Below are positions 37,143 through 37,276 of a stretch of 37,276 nucleotides of DNA, in pieces. A program made the position numbers and the translations under genes. The DNA lies in NCBI GenBank assembly GCA_038244585.1, contig JBBRTI010000005.1:1-37276 (forward strand), read 5' to 3'. Each line of letters begins with the position of its first letter. Positions within the stretch are counted from its first letter, which is position 1. The notes under the pieces were generated by a model, which had not been told where the DNA came from, did not search any database, and worked only from the letters and a program-made list of their open reading frames with translations. The stretch is from UBA4664 sp038244585. Its GTDB lineage: Bacteria; Patescibacteriota; Saccharimonadia; UBA4664.

Positions 37143-37276
37143 CCTCCGGTTTTTCCGGACACCTTGTCTCTTCCCCGGATAAGCGTCGCGGCGTAAGCCG
37201 CTGGACTCATCTTGAGGGCTGAATGAATACGTTTGGTGTTGTAGTAAAAGATCGCTAGGGCGACGGCTTCGTGGAG
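37139..37276 (-). mobile_element. Transposase C-terminal fragment (IS3/IS481-type integrase core), cut by window edge
   Basis: The reading frame enters at the right window edge and ends at the stop 37139: 45 residues including AIFYYNTKRIHSALKMSPAAYAA, the typical end of a DDE integrase core (YN..RpHsaLg..sPa.y). Upstream parts lie outside the window, so completeness is unknown. A short inverted repeat (TCCGGAAAAACCGGA) lies in the last codons. The insertion sequence marks the right border of an AT-rich segment. Confidence 0.85.

Overview
The window looks like a piece of a Candidate Phyla Radiation (Patescibacteria) genome, most likely Candidatus Saccharibacteria (TM7). This is inferred from protein character, not from a marker gene: very compact layout, many small exported or membrane proteins of CPR-type conserved families, a sortase, and an F1-ATPase cluster. 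No rRNA, tRNA or CRISPR array was seen. Most genes read as GC-rich; the stretch from about 32.7 kb to the right end is mostly AT-richer and ends in a transposase fragment.

Layout. 1-1.5 kb: two metal-transporter-like membrane proteins (ZIP-like, CDF-like). 1.6-2.7 kb: DsbA-like and DsbB-like disulfide pair. 3.2-5.1 kb: ABC-2 exporter. 5.4-11.3 kb (minus strand): F1-type ATPase genes for epsilon, beta, gamma, alpha, delta and b, led by an exported protein whose C-terminal hairpin resembles a c-subunit but lacks the ion-binding carboxylate; no a-subunit gene is present. 11.4-17.3 kb: CPR-type membrane proteins, an RRM RNA-binding protein, a PGPGW protein, a GerMN protein, a YCII protein and a VanX/DdpX-like peptidase. 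17.4-18.9 kb: a sortase next to an LPNTG-anchored DUF3494 (ice-binding-like) surface protein. 19.1-20.2 kb: Fur-family regulator, rhodanese and glutaredoxin in one operon behind a clear operator and a leaderless promoter. 20.6-23.7 kb: Ig-like surface protein coupled to an orphan histidine kinase. 23.8-25.5 kb: ECF sigma factor, DUF5667 membrane protein and a divergent secreted protein around a symmetric promoter palindrome.

26.1-32 kb holds the most unusual accessory system: a ferric-reductase/NOX-like flavocytochrome followed by two membrane-anchored proteins made of Ig-like repeats (one copy, then seven) ending in cytochrome b5-like domains, each followed by a small DUF4352-like membrane protein. 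I read it as a candidate trans-envelope electron-transfer cassette, from NAD(P)H through FAD and two membrane hemes to surface b5 hemes on Ig stalks. The Dsb pair could oxidise the paired cysteines of the repeats.

32.7-37.3 kb: a PQ-loop protein, a lone PD-(D/E)XK nuclease-like protein, a small Cys/His protein with a PGDYG-like protein, a large TPR/TRAFs-binding-like protein with a transglutaminase-like C-H-D pattern, and the end of a transposase; probably an acquired segment.

The two best leads for something undescribed are the F1-like ATPase with an apparently ion-dead c-like partner and the flavocytochrome plus Ig-b5 cassette. Both rest on motif reading and need profile and structure searches.
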